Shown piece after piece: positions 43,031 through 55,269 of a stretch of DNA of 64,000 nt; positions within the stretch are counted from its first letter, which is position 1; each line of letters begins with the position of its first letter. The DNA comes from Loripinus fragilis (taxonomy: Eukaryota > Mollusca > Bivalvia > Lucinida > Lucinidae): assembly GCA_964019695.1 (NCBI GenBank), contig OZ026531.1, positions 4,907,701-4,971,700 of the forward strand, read 5' to 3'. Under the pieces are notes generated by a model. It was not told where the DNA came from and did not search any database. It was given only the letters and a program-made list of their open reading frames with translations. The position numbers and the translations under genes are program-made.

Positions 43031-43509
43031 TAACGAATCACAAAACGTTCAGAAGAAATGGTAACTGGTTGACCCTCTACAAATAGCAGGGATGGCCATA
43101 TTATTGACGGATCCTATGAGATTTGTTATAGCTATTTTTGTAGGTCATCTAGGACTATTTCTGCCAAATATTTCAGAAGATATTTTTAAAAAGTTTTCCT
43201 CCACTCCATAGAGGCAGGTTTTGACAGATCATATTTGTTTAAGCCTTTACTTCATAGGCTATTTTTAGATCACGACATCATTTTCTGTTCTTATTTTAGA
43301 CATTGAAAAAAATTTAAGTTTTGAATAACTTTTGAAAATATTATGGAAAATGGAACGATCAAATGCTCCATTAAGGTGTTCTTATGGAGACATAATGGAG
43401 TAAAGCTTTTTTTTAATAGAATCCTTATCAATCCCAAGCTAGACAACACTCTGGACAGTGACCGATCTCAATGGTTCATTTTGTAATCAGGCGAGCTAAA
43501 AATTGGGTG

Positions 43510-44755
43510 TTTTAGGTCACATGAAATTCTAAAATAGGGACATAGATTAATACAAAATATCTATCTTATTTTTGTATAAGGTTTTAATTAGGATGATAGG
43601 GAAACAATATGTGGTTGAACAGGGTAATCCCTAGTTTTAAATTCCATGAAATTCTAAAATAGGGCCATAGATTCAGTGATTTTTTTACAAATTTGTTTCT
43701 ATGAGTCCCGGGACTCACTGGGCCAAAATTCTTTGCATCCCAAACTCGAAGTTATGCATCCCATACGGGGCCCACTTTGAATTATAAATTTTGAGTATCC
43801 ATACAAACCCGGCCCATTCATAGAAGCCAATTTGGGAAGCAAAACACTGGCATACTTAAATACTATAATAAAGATCAAACTTACTTTGTCATGTAAAATA
43901 ATAAAGATATAAAAACCTACCTGACTTTCTTATAATAAAAAGTTCAGTTCCAGACAGTAGATTTCCTTAATTTAATCATATTATTATATTTTGCTAAGAT
44001 TCAGACTTTTGTCTCGCAGTTTTCATATATTTTTTAGAGCCCAGGTCATTAGCTCGAGTTCATCTAACTCTGCATGCCTACAAGTGCAGTGCTGGAAGTT
44101 ACTGCATTTGAGCCTTTGGACATACCATATTAATTTTTCTTTTATCATCTGTGCACAGTATAGTCCCCGTACTTCATGAGCCTGCAGTAATACTTTAACC
44201 ATTCTATTGGTATTTGCTAGAAGCAGGGTGTTTGAACTTGCGGGTAAAACACATTATTCCAATGTTTCATTTTGGGTCGGTAGTAAATCATCAGTACTGG
44301 TTTATCGGCACTGGTTTTTAGCAGTAGTCCGGTACTAGCTTTTACCGGTAAACTCCCCTACAGCGGGTCATATCTGAAAACACGTGTTTCCCAATGGAAG
44401 TAATGATCGCTATACTGTTGGGGAGTTTTTTCGGTACCGGTTTTTACCAATATAACTAGACACGGTGCGCAAGTAAAATAACATTCAAAACGAAAGTTGC
44501 AAATACTAAATGCAGACTTTTCGCCACAATTTTAATGCGTCCTACGGGAATCTCATGGTATAAAATCATGCGTCCTTTGTGAGAATCATGCGTCTGAGAC
44601 GCAGGGGTAAAAAAATCACTGATAGATTACAAAATATCTTTATTTTATGAGAGGTTTTCACTGGGACGATAGGAAAACAATATGGCTGAACAGGGTAATC
44701 TCTTGAGTTTTAAATTACTTCAAAATTAAAGGGTCATGGGCCAGAGCTCCAGCAA
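43510..44755 (+). repeat. Tandem ~130-bp unit interrupted by a hAT-type element
   Basis: GAAATTCTAAAATAGGG, CATAGATTAATACAAAATATC and GAACAGGGTAATC recur at 43520, 43640 and, after the insertion, 44622-44755. Confidence 0.6.
43674..44621. mobile_element. hAT-type non-autonomous element, 948 bp
   Basis: The ends CAGTGATTTTTTTAC and GTAAAAAAATCACTG are exact inverted repeats flanked by ATAGATT (43667-43673, 44622-44628). No transposase frame. It splits a tandem unit whose uninterrupted neighbour confirms the junction. Confidence 0.85.
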
Positions 44756-44809
44756 GAATGGATGAAACACACAACCCTTTTTTTTGCCTCAACAACAACA
44801 TTGGTGAAA

Positions 44810-44999
44810 CAGGCCTTTAGTTAAGAATGCGTAACAAAAAAATAATTTTCTTATTTCTCAACCAAAACATATGTTGTGGGTACTCAAAAGAACCGTCTCG
44901 ATGAGACGGTTCTTTTGAGCACCCAAAACCCATGTTAAAACTGATGGGTAAGAAAATATTTGAAATTTTACGCTCGAATATTTTGCTTATCTAAACCTG
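44810..44999 (+). mobile_element. Foldback MITE family 1, best-preserved copy
   Basis: CAGGCCTTTAGTTAAGA to CTTATCTAAACCTG, with central CTCAAAAGAACCGTCTCGATG and its perfect complement. TGGTGAAA flanks both sides (44802-44809, 45000-45007). A truncated inverted copy follows at 45150-45243. Confidence 0.85.
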
Positions 45000-45399
45000 T
45001 GGTGAAAGTTCAACATTTCCAAGCCCTGAGCTGTAGAAAGCCATTTAAAATATGAACAAGAAAAAGGTAATATTATAATAGAGCTGCCTTATTCAGGCAT
45101 AGAAATTTTACGAGCGTAGAACTGTAATCATTTCCTTACCAATCTATTTAAACATGTGTTTGAGGTGCTCAAAAGAACCGTCTCATTGTTTTGGGTGAGA
45201 AATGAAGAAAATAGTTTTCAAATACGTACTCTTATCCAGAGGCCTGTCGGGATTTTAAAGGCTGAATTTTATGGAAAGTCAGTCTCAAAAATCCTTAATT
45301 CAGAATCATCTTTAAAAAATTTCACCCATGCAATAAATGTACGGCTTGATCAAGTTCTCCTCTAAGGGACAAATTAACAACAAATGCCTGTTACACACT

Positions 45400-45405
45400 T
45401 TTATT
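45400..45405 (-). terminator. Candidate poly(A) signal for eL41
   Basis: AATAAA on the minus strand about 500 nt beyond the stop. eL41 3' UTRs are usually shorter, so this is only a candidate. Confidence 0.25.
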
Positions 45406-45902
45406 ACAGTCAGGAAAATGAGTCATGGGAAGTCTTTTAATGGAAAAATGAATGATTTGTAATAGTCCTCCAACACTGAGGTAAAGTCACCAGTTCAACT
45501 TTCAGTTCATAGACAGGCCAATCAAACCACTACCAGTATTCAAGTGACCCCTGACAACCATAATATTGCCACGGAAACACATTGTTTTTCTTCTTCTTTC
45601 TCTCTTCTTCCTTCTATCTAAAGTTTATATACCGATAGTAGAGTGACATTGTTGTTGCTGTTGTTTTGTTGTTGTTGCTGCTGTTGCTGATCTGCTGGGA
45701 CTAATGGAGGACACTGACAGTCGTTGTAGTAACCCTCCACAGAGAAGTAGCCCAATATGGCACCTGTGCAGACAAGCTGCACACGCAACCATATTAATCA
45801 TCATCATCTTTATCATCATCGTCATCTTCATCACAAGGTGGACTAGTAACTCTGTGAAGTCTTCAGTGTCGGAGGCAAGTGTGTAGCAGGACCGCTAGAT
45901 GT

Positions 45903-48900
45903 CTACTTGGACCTGAAATGAAGTACAGGCAAGTAAGAGAAAAATTCAAGGACTTTTCAAGGTTAAAAAGAAGGCAAAGATCAGGACTACTAATGACTTT
46001 CTTACAATTTTCGAGGACTAAAATCCTGATTTAAGTGTTAAAATTCTACTTCGGAAATGCTAGACTGCATTACTAAGATATTAGTTCTGAAAGATAGTAT
46101 AAAATTATGGTGCCTTTATTTGGTGCAGCATATGCTGCATGCTGCACCAAATGAATGCTTCACAATTTTAAACTGAATTTGGTCTCCAAAGACAGTGTTA
46201 AATACTCCTGTAAATGGTAAAATTCAATGACTTTTCAGGGCCCTTTGAGAGTTTTCAAGGACTTTTGAAAAGACAGTCCTGTATATTCAAGTACTTTTTA
46301 AGCCTGTGCCGACCCTGTAAAAGAAATATTCACATGCTTAGGCCAAACAAAAGAATTAAGGTAGGATAGGGTTACACTAAACATAGGTATTTTTTTATTT
46401 GGCCTTATCTGGTATTAAACTGTATTCAATGTCTGAAAGATTATCATTAGCTCCTAGTGTAGTCTGCTGATAACCTATGCAAACAGTTTGGACCCTGATC
46501 TGGATCCAAACTGGACAACACGGATGGTATTCCTGGAAAGATTTTCAAAAAAAAAAAAATCAGCAGACAACAAAAAAGCTTGCAAAATTACAAAGCCTGC
46601 TAAGAGTTGTGTGTGAATTATGACTGCAGCTAAAAATAAATTTGTCAGATTATATTTTTCAAGTATTCGAGAAAGGCTCGACATAAAAATCAAGCTGTAC
46701 TAAACTGAAACCAAGTTCTAATCGGTCACTTTTAAAACTCATTATTTATGACCAAACGTTAATACTAGAGGACTGAAGGTCCTGGGGCGCTCACCTGATC
46801 TCCTTAATTATGTTAAAATAGGTCAAGGTCAACTACAGCTTATTTTGTTTTACCATATATGGAGGTTAGCCATTTTGGTCAAGTGACCTAAACAATCTAA
46901 TGAATAATCCATCAAACAGCCCAGTGATTTCTGAGAAAAAGATGTTTAGATAGGTGTGTGGCAGTCCAAATGAGTGGCCTTGGATAAAAGGTCACAGGTC
47001 AGCTTGACATTTGGCAGTTAATATAAAACCATTGTCTCAATAGGTTTAACTATTATGAATTTGGCTTAAACAGTTATAGAAAAATGAACATTTTAAGATT
47101 TTCAACATATAAATGCATTAGGAATCAAATTTGACCTTGCCATAAAGTAAATCAAGGTCAAGCTAGATTCATCATTTGTGCAAACCTGGTAGGGCTCACA
47201 TCCTCAATGCTACATACCAAGTCCCTAAGCCAATGGCCTTTTGGTTCCAGAGAAGAAGAGATTTAAAGAGTTTTTACCATATATGGGTATGATGGCCACG
47301 TCAGTCATGTGACCATAACAATTTGTATAAGTTTTGGCTAACCAATCATAAGGAGTTGTCATATGAAATTTGGTTTCAATTGACCAAGTGGTTTCCGAGA
47401 AAACTATGTTTTAATATGTTGATGGGACTCGAATATGAGCGACCTTGGTTGAAAGGTCAAAGGTCAACATTGACCTTTGACACTTATTTATAGACACTAG
47501 ATTGAACATATCAAGCGATAATAATGACTTTGGCTTCCACAGTATTCAAAAAATCAACTTTTCAAAAAATTTCCCATTCAAATTTATTAGGAAGCAAACT
47601 TGACCTTGACGTTAAGTAGGTCAAGGTCAGCCTAGGATCATTATTTGAACAAACTTGGTAGGCCCCACATCCCAAATGCTGCATACCAAGTCTCAAGGTC
47701 ACTGGCCTGATGGTTCTGGAGATGAAGATTTTTAAAGGTTTTTACCATATATGGGCATGGCGGCCATTTTTGTCATGTGACCAAAATATTTGGTATAAAT
47801 TTTGGCTAACTTATCATAAGGAGTCTTCACATGAAATTTAAGTTCAATTGGGCCAATGGTTTATGAGAAAAATATGTTTTAATATATTGAGGGGACCACA
47901 ATATGAGCAACCTTGGCTGAAAGGGCAAAGGTCAACCTTGACCTTTGAAATTATTTATAGCTATTGTCTCATTAGTTTTAACATATCAAGTAAAATTAAT
48001 CACTTTGGCTTTAACAGTATTCAAAAAAATCAACTTTTTAAAAAAAATCCCATTTAAATGCATTAGAAGGCAAATTTGACCTTGACGTTAAGTAGGTCAA
48101 GATCAACCTAGGATCATTATTTGAACAAACTTGGTAGGCCCAACACCCCCAATGCTACATACCAAGTCCCAAGGTCATCGGCCTTCTGGTTCTGGAGAAG
48201 AAGATTTTTAAAGGGTTTTTACCATATATGGGCATGGGGGCCATCTTGGTCATGTGACCAGGACTATTTGAACAAACTTTTGTTCCTGTGTCTTAAGGAG
48301 TCTCCATCTGAAATTTGAGTTTAATTGGCCCAGTGGTTTCAGAGGAGAAGATGTTTGAAAATGTTGACGGACGGACGACAGACGACGGACGGACGGACGT
48401 CGGAGTGACTGGTATACTATTAGCTCACCCTTGAGCCTTCGGCTCAGGTGAGCAAAAAATTGATATGATTTTTGTCCTAAATATGTACATTTTAATGAGC
48501 AAAACAGGGTTAATCCTAGGATGGGCCCCGATCCATTTTATGAGAAAACTATTAATGTTTTGCTAAATGGACTTTATTTTTGGCAGGGCCCCATATACAA
48601 GCTATTTAAATATCATGTCAATTATGCTCTTATGTGGATATTAAGAATTCTTGGGCCCAAATTTTGCGCACATAAAAATTTCAAATGGCCCATTAAAATT
48701 TGGAAATTTGCATGTATTTGAATGGGATATGGTCCATTGGCCCTTTTTAAGGGCCTGTAATCATTTTTGGCTAGGATTAACCCTGCAAAAGTTTAGTGGT
48801 GTTTTGGAACAGTTGTCTTTTACTCAAGTCTTTGGGTTAAAAATGCAAAATCTACTTTTTTAAAAAGAAAAAAATGGGGTTTGAGTGTATTTTTTATGAA

Positions 48901-51611
48901 ATTGAAGTGCAGGTGGTTACAAACTGATCTACCTGACTTGAAAAACACCAAACAATTAAAATTTTGCTTAGGGTAGATTTTTTTTACGTATTTTTACAAA
49001 TATTGCAATTTTTCTTAGATTTTTGAAATTTATCAGTAGCTCATGCTAAAATGGTTAAAGCTTTACAATTGCTCAGAAATCGACACATAAACGTATAAAC
49101 GTATCAAAGTTTTCCGATACAGTATCATAATTCAGGAATAATATTGCTTCATTTATTTCTCGTTTTCTTAAGGTTAGTCATGAGGGTCTGGATTAAAATA
49201 AGACCAATTATTCATTAACAGTAAGAAAGGTGGCAAAGAAATCTGATTATTCACTATTCATTAAATTTTCTTCAATTCATTAAAAAAAACAGGATTATTC
49301 ATTATTTTTTAGGCCCTCATTATTCACTATTCATTTTTTTGGGCTCATTATTCACTATTCATTATATAAAAAATGGCCCTTATTCACTAATCATTATACC
49401 CCATCTAGACCCTCAGTCATTGGTGGGACAATTCTAATTAACTTTTGAGCTTCAATTTGATAAAGGAAAAAAGGAAAATATTTACAATTTTTACGCTAAA
49501 AAGTGTTTATTTCGACCTATGGGGCAGTTATCTTACCCAGGACATTAGTTGTGTAACAGAACTTGACCAGACTCTGCTCTGGACCTGCGTTGCCGGTGCA
49601 AATCTTCCATGTGTGAACAGTCGATATGCAAAGTTAAATATACAGGAATGAAATCAGATTACACCCAAATTACACAATGTAAGGCCAAAAAAAAAATATG
49701 TGTGTTTACTATTTGATGAAAATTTGAAACAGGGTAGGTAGGTCGATTTTCTTTTTTTTTTTAAATTTGAAATAGGGTAGGTGGGTCAGGTCGATTTTTT
49801 TTTCACTTGATTTTTTTTTACTATTTATGTATTAAGGTTTGTAAAGAAAAAATAAAAAGTGACTGCAAATTACTTGGTTTGTTTTGTTTTTATATGATCC
49901 AAGCTTGGACCAAAGAATATTGAGATGAGAAAAAAATGGAATTTATAAAATAAGAAAACATTCTCAAACTGAAAATCAAACTGATTGGCTGGTTCATTTA
50001 TGACAAAGTCCAAAGGCAAAGCACAGATTTTCCCCTACATAATGTTCGACACTGAACCAAAAGGAACATACCTGGCACTCTTGTAAATAATAAAGCGCAA
50101 GTCAGTGTATTCAGTGATGAATGCGTTTAACTTTCTTCCGATAGATCTAAACCTCTATTTACAATGTCAAGCAACAGAAGAGGGAAATAAACCCAAAGAA
50201 AGAAGCCATCGCATGGATGGTTGTCATTAAATATCTCAAGTCATCTGGTGATGTTTTGTTGCTTCAAACAAGCTTTTCTGATCTTGGTGATCACATTTTT
50301 TAAAACGAAAAGCGACGAGAACGTCGCCATCTTGGATTGAAAAAATCCAAACGTATCCGTAAAAGGTTTGACTACATACCAAATAGAATAGATGCAGCGA
50401 AAAAATTGAATCCCAGTACTAAAATCCGGGACCGCTTGAGCAGGGTCGGACAACAGTCTCGTTTTTTTTTTATTTTCGGAGAAAAAATGGTAGGGTCGGC
50501 AGCTATAAAACAGGGTCGGTCGGCAAACCGTAAACACACTTTTTTTTTTTTTGCCTAATCTACAGTAGGTGATGTAACAATTTCTAAGTTTAATAGTTAC
50601 ACTCAAAAAATATTAGCAAATGTGCACAAATATAGAGTGCACATGTTCAATGTGTGAACAATCATAACACAAAGTTTGAAAATAAAGGAATGAAAACTGC
50701 TCGAGTTACAGATTACACAAACTTGACACCCCCTAAGCATTTCGGATGGAAAAAATGTCAAGTTCAACACCTGTCAAAAATGAAAAAAATATTAAATGGG
50801 CACTTCCGGTATAAACAAAACATCACAGGAGGCAATTACACTTGGATTTTAATTGAATAAATAAACAGAACATCCATTAAAAGTAACCGATTTTTGAATT
50901 TTCATATAAATAATCCTTTTCCTTTTGTATATCGACCGATTAACCGATATTTCGATTAATCGTGCCAGCCCTATCAAAAATGAGAAAAAAATTATGAAAT
51001 GTGCACAAAATGGAGGTGCTTCAATGTGTGAACAATCATTAGGCAAAGTTTGAATATAAAGGAATGAAAACTGTTGGAATTACAGATTACACAAACCAGA
51101 CACCCCAAGGCATTTCGGATGAGAAAAAGTTCTAAATCCAACAACCGTAAAAAATATTCATCAAACATGCACAAAATAGGAGGTGCGCATCTTATTATGT
51201 GAACAACTTTCAAAAATTATGCAAAGTTTGAATGAAAAGGAATGAAAACTTTTGGAGTTACAGATTACACAAACTAGGCACCCTAAAAGTGTTGCGGACA
51301 GACAAACGGACTAACGGACGGACGGAGTGGACCCACAGTGGCACTACTAGACCTGCTTTTGCAGGTAAAAATAATATTCTTATTTCTCAACCAAAAAATA
51401 TGTTGTGGGTACTCAAAAGAACCGTATCAGTGAGATGGTTCTTTTGAGCACCCAAAATATAGGAGTGAGAAGGTTCTTTTGAGCACCAAAAACATAGGAG
51501 TAAGAAAAAAATTACAATTTATGCAAAAAAAAGTATTTATTTCAAATTATCTTACCTAGCCCTCATCTTCCTCCTCTTACGCTTCAATCTTCGCATACGC
51601 TTCTTACGCCA
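45903..51611 (-). CDS. RPL41: Ribosomal protein eL41, last two coding exons (first not found)
   Basis: Exon 51611-51556 (56 nt) reads WRKKRMRRLKRKRRKMRA plus AG. The 10-nt coding part of the last exon (45912-45903) supplies G, then Ser, Lys and TAG. Acceptor ATCTTACAG, donor GTAAG, acceptor ATTTCAG. Joined, they give residues 5-25 of the 25-residue eL41, a tiny Arg/Lys-rich helix of the large ribosomal subunit. The preceding residues MRAK should lie on a separate upstream exon. The split after MRAK matches my recollection of the vertebrate gene. I saw no MRAK exon with a donor up to 64000, so it is either outside the window or missed. The separating intron is 5.6 kb and full of repeats. Intact splice signals argue against a processed pseudogene. 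Confidence 0.85.
45925..46317 (-). mobile_element. Foldback MITE of the CAGGGTTCG family in the eL41 intron
   Basis: On the minus strand it begins CAGGGTCGGCACAGGC. The central palindrome is GGTGCAGCATATGCTGC, and CTTGAAAAGTC-type repeats flank it. It ends about 12 bp from the last-exon acceptor. Confidence 0.7.
46455..46620 (-). repeat. Hairpin MITE family 2 copy in the eL41 intron
   Basis: GTTTGGACCCTGATCTGGATCC hairpin with ATCAGCAGACAACAAAA on its right. Confidence 0.6.
46770..48455 (+). repeat. GCTCACC repeat family, tandem array of about four units
   Basis: TTACCATATATGG recurs at about 46853, 47275, 47743 and 48218, and AAGTAGGTCAAGGTCA recurs between. Units are about 420-475 bp. The array starts GAGGACTGAAGGTCCTGGGG, with GCGCTCACCTGA, and ends GACGGACGG motifs, then GGCTCAGGTGAGC, so its termini are inverted. 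No conserved frame. Confidence 0.7.
48505..48785 (+). mobile_element. hAT-type MITE (CAGGGATAATCC family) with 5-bp duplication
   Basis: The ends CAGGGTTAATCCTAGGATGG and GGCTAGGATTAACCCTG are flanked by CAAAA (48500-48504, 48786-48790). Confidence 0.85.
48791..49181. other. eL41 intron, no recognised feature
   Basis: AT-rich, nothing recognised. Confidence 0.3.
49182..49414. mobile_element. TIR element filled with TTATTCACTATTCATT repeats
   Basis: The ends GAGGGTCTGGATTAAAA and CCATCTAGACCCTC are inverted and flanked by AGTCAT (49176-49181, 49415-49420). The interior is a degenerate tandem of TTATTCACTATTCATT. Confidence 0.7.
49680..50556. mobile_element. TIR element with AGGCAAAAAAAAAA ends
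   Basis: Left AGGCCAAAAAAAAAATATGT, then GTTTACTATTTG; right complements to AGGCAAAAAAAAAAAAGTGT, then GTTTACGGTTTG. GGGTCGG-type motifs lie inside both ends. About 877 bp, no coding frame. Confidence 0.6.
50607..51330 (+). repeat. Tandem ~180-bp repeat, interrupted by a TAGGGCTGG-type hAT end
   Basis: TGTGAACAATCAT, AAAGGAATGAAAACT, TACAGATTACACAAAC and GCATTTCGGATG recur near 50640, 51030 and (partly) 51200. At about 50930-50973, CGATTAATCGTGCCAGCCCT is a typical hAT-MITE right end. Finishes with GACGGACGG motifs. Confidence 0.55.
51372..51510 (+). mobile_element. Foldback MITE family 1 next to the eL41 exon
   Basis: CTCAACCAAAAAATATG, palindrome CAAAAGAACCGTATCAGTGA, then a short tandem duplication of GGTTCTTTTGAGCACC. 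Ends about 46 bp from the eL41 exon donor. Confidence 0.7.
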
Positions 51612-51668
51612 CTGTAAGATAAAAATCATTTAAAGTTCTAAAATTTTGAACAAAAGTAGCATACAAAT

Positions 51669-51947
51669 CATGTGCGGATCCAGAGGGGGGACAGGGCATC
51701 CGGACCCCCCTCCCCCCTGGAAAATTACCAGAATATAGGGTTTCTTAGCAATACTAGTCACAAAGCTACCCAGCCAGGATTCAATGTTGGGCCATCAGCA
51801 GCCTGCAAACGAAACGCCATTTAATGGTGTTTCCCTGGCGGGCCTATGATGGCCTGCTTTAGTGCTATTTGGTTCCTCTATCCCCTCATAAAAAAAAGTT
51901 GTCAGAGTTGGACCCCCTCTGCCAAAACTTTCTGGATCAGTGCATGT
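51669..51947. mobile_element. TIR element related to 13881-14101
   Basis: The ends ATGTGCGGATCCAGAGG and TTTCTGGATCAGTGCAT are inverted. It carries the AAACGCCATTTAATGG hairpin seen alone at 12586. It lies 58 bp upstream (gene sense) of the eL41 exon acceptor. Confidence 0.65.
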
Positions 51948-52415
51948 AAATGTCCAGTGTTTTATTTTTTGATTTTGGGAAGCTACCTTTTCCTGCACAT
52001 TTGGGAAAATATATCGTAACAAATGGGAAAATAAGTACTAAAATACATGAAATTGGGAAAATAAAGACCATTTTTGGATTGGGAATGACTCTCATATAAG
52101 GCGTTAAAAATGGCCAAATAAAATCACTGATGTCTTACAGTCTACCAGATGAGATCAGACTGCTTTTTCAGTCAGGTTCTTCCCTGTTTTCTATTCTGAC
52201 TGAGCTCTCACTGGGATTATGAAAACGGGAGCTCAGGACTCCCAACTGCCAAAAGTAGGAGTCCCATTGGAAAAAAGTGGGAGTCCCACTCCAAACAGTT
52301 GGGAGTCCCACCAATTCGTGCATAGTGCATACCATATATCTTTCCCATTTTAGCTGGTAGTAATACATTTGAATAATTCTTAGATTTCAGTGAATTTTTA
52401 CCTGTGCATCCTTGA

Positions 52416-52974
52416 GCCCTAGATAAGCTTTTGGGTCAATTGGGTATTTATGCAACCTGGTTATCCTAAATTGAGTACTTGCAAAAACAATTGCGTATTT
52501 TCACATTTTTTACGCCTCATTTTTTTTCTGTGATTAAACGTTTTGTTATTGCTTGAAGCCATAGGAATGTGCTTGCATATTTATTCACTCCCTGCGTCTG
52601 CCTTTCTAAAGTATCAAACTAGCGGATTTTATTGTACCTGAAGCAAATCTCATCCCCTTGTTGACATTCAAGCGTGTACACTTTGCAAAGTTTCACTTTC
52701 ATCTTAGTGTTTTTCCGCGAAATACTGGACTGGGCATCTTTATTTTAATCATAAACTGGAGTTATATTGCGCGCTCGCTAGTAAAAAAATCAATACCCGA
52801 CTGGCATTTGTTTATTACCCAGATGGAAAAGAAATGGACCAAATGGTACGCAATGACATCGCATGTAATTGCATACTGATCGTTAGAATTGCTTTTCGGT
52901 ACGCACGCATTCATTTTAATTGCTTTTTTGAGGATTTTAATTGCGTATTTACGCAAATACGCTGCTTATCTAGG
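52416..52974. mobile_element. TIR-bounded segment CCCTAGATAAGC
   Basis: CCCTAGATAAGC at 52416 is exactly complementary to GCTTATCTAGGG ending at 52974. The interior has ACGCAAATACG-type motifs. A related CAGGGCTCCAGATAAG end is at 53264. No certain duplication. Confidence 0.5.
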
Positions 52975-53448
52975 GTGCTGGCATCCTGCATCTTTTGCGC
53001 ATAACTTTTTCTCTGGGATGCAAAGTTTTTATTTCAGCGAGCCCCAGGATGCAATGGTCAGAGACTTATTTTGAAAAATAGTGTTCTGGACTCATTAGTT
53101 TGCAGAAGGACTCATTGATATGGGTAACAGCGAGTATGACAGGACCCAAAAGCCCAAATTATAAATGAATCGCTGTTAGATTTACTGATTTTAACACTTT
53201 AAGCACTAATTGATTGTTCCTACTTAACAAAAAAATATTTTTGCTATATTTTTAAATTTCATGCAGGGCTCCAGATAAGAGGGGGTAAAGGGTATTTCAG
53301 CATTGAAAATTAAATTGAAGGGTGAAAATACCATTTGCAGTTTGAGGTTTCAGTGCTGATATTCAATTTATATTGTGAAATCTTTTATGCTTAGTAAGAA
53401 AAAACTATAGTCCTGCCGAAATAATAAGAAACGCGAAAATCTGGAATA

Positions 53449-53631
53449 TTATTTTATTACTTGCATCTTTTCGAACGTTAAGCTCAAATCTGGATTTAGA
53501 ATATCCTGCAGTGTCAGAAGAAAATTGTTTGAATAATCTACTACCACTGCCCTGACCCCTAATCTCTTGGGAATTTCGACATTTTTAGGCTTTCTGAAAA
53601 GCGGGGGGAACTTAAACCGTGTAACAGCCAT
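53449..53631 (-). CDS. Conserved 60-residue frame of element X, copy 2
   Basis: Starts MAVTRFKFPPLFRKPKN and ends LTFEKMQVIK; about 92% identical to the frame at 26017-26199, with identical start and stop positions. Function unknown. Confidence 0.4.
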   Translation of the reverse strand: MAVTRFKFPPLFRKPKNVEIPKRLGVRAVVVDYSNNFLLTLQDILNPDLSLTFEKMQVIK

Positions 53632-55269
53632 GTGACGGCCTATATATCTGTACTTAAATTTCTACAGGTAAGTGTCAAAAGCATCACACATTTTAAAACA
53701 TGGCAGTTTTATTTTTTAAGCACTGCCATTCAGTTGATAGTATCGATTCAATCAGCGTAGACACATATCCAACTGATCCAATATGATCAGTTTGATCCGG
53801 GTAAACACTGCTTGCTATGTTTGTAAGGACATTTTCTACTAAAACAGCGTGATGTGGCTATTATGGACAGTTTCATATAAACAACTCTTACAGTGGTAAA
53901 CAGCCTAAACAATATCAACTACCTATATAGTATTATAGTCAACCATACATTTTCTGTAATTAGTTAATTTGACCTGTTTACATACATTCTTTCAATGGTA
54001 ATACTCAGGGATAATCCTGTACCATATTGATGATGGGCCCTTAAAATGGGCCAATGGCCCATATCCTATTCAAATACATGCAGATTACATAAGTTTAATG
54101 GGCCTTTTGAAATTTCTATGGGCCCTTTGCATAATTTGTTTGGCCCAAGAATCCTTTATATCTATATTAGAGCATAAATGACATGAGCTTTGAATAGCTT
54201 ATACAGGGTTTTTTTTCGCCCGTTTTGACGACCGATATTCAGTCGTGTTCCCAATGCCAAAAAGTATGTTTTTTTCCCAATTTGAATAAGAAAATTCCCA
54301 ATTCAAGGAACAAAAAAAAAAAACGGGAGAAAAAATAATAAAATATCGCCATTTTACGATGTTTATGTTTGTGGTTGAAAGAGCGGGTCCGAACAGTCCG
54401 AATGATACAAGGGAAATAACCAAATATTGCAAACTCCCAAACGGTAACGTCCCTTTGCGGCAATTCAGCAGAATTTATTCGAGAAGGTGCCGGGGAGTTT
54501 GTAATAAACACACATGGTTTATTTTACTGGTACCCTACTCTGGCGTATTAATTTAGATTAAACGGGGCACCTTTCTCATAACAAAAAAAGAAAAAGCTTG
54601 TAACATATTTTCGCGATGTCGCACAATACGAAATATTACAGAAAGAAACTAAAAAAAACGAAGTCAAGTTAAAAAAATAGATGTGCTTTTTCGTCAGCAA
54701 GCATTAGCATCGGAGAATTCTGCAAATATCACCCCCAAACAGACCGAAAAAGTAGAAGTATCGGCCGAAATTGCCGAATTGTCTGCTTCCACAAAAAATT
54801 GTCCGTCGACATCCGCTGGTGTACCTTCTCAGTGTGATGACACTCATTCAAATCATGACAGCAGCGATGACAATCGTCTGATGGGTCCCAGAGCACACAA
54901 TATACATGTCTAGTTCCAGACCAGCGACTGTTTATGTCATCAAAATATGAACGTAGATACAACTGGTTGTACTACAGTGCAGCAAAGGGGGGCTAAATAT
55001 GTGAGCTCTTTGCCCAAGAATCTGACAATATCTTCATAAAAGGTACAACTCTAGGGGACCATCCAACCAGAAAATTGGAAAGGCACCTAAAAAATGAGCC
55101 ACATTTAAGATCTGAGACCAAGTACCAAGCTAATACGTCCTCCACCCCTAGGGTTCTGCAACTTTTTCAACAAAATGCAGCAAAAGCTACAAGCTCTCAA
55201 ACCGTGGAAACAAATCGCACATACATGGCAAGTCTGGTGAAACTGTGCTACTTTACAGTCACTCAGCAC

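Noticed and set aside
45625..45886. Open frames on both strands near the eL41 last exon
   Set aside because: They fall in the probable 3' UTR and are built from CAA/CAG and GAT microsatellite-like sequence.
46770..48455. CRISPR-like spaced repeats
   Set aside because: Units are 420-475 bp and similar along their whole length; no short repeat/spacer alternation and no cas genes. The genome is eukaryotic.
49570..49590. CAG followed by GTCC as an alternative last exon of eL41
   Set aside because: The next codons give Arg-Ala-Glu rather than Lys-stop; the 45912 site gives the exact Ser-Lys-stop.
52893..52910. ATG-CGT-GCG-TAC on the minus strand as the missing eL41 first exon (MRAK)
   Set aside because: The fourth codon is Tyr, no GT donor follows in the right place, and it lies within a TIR-bounded repeat.
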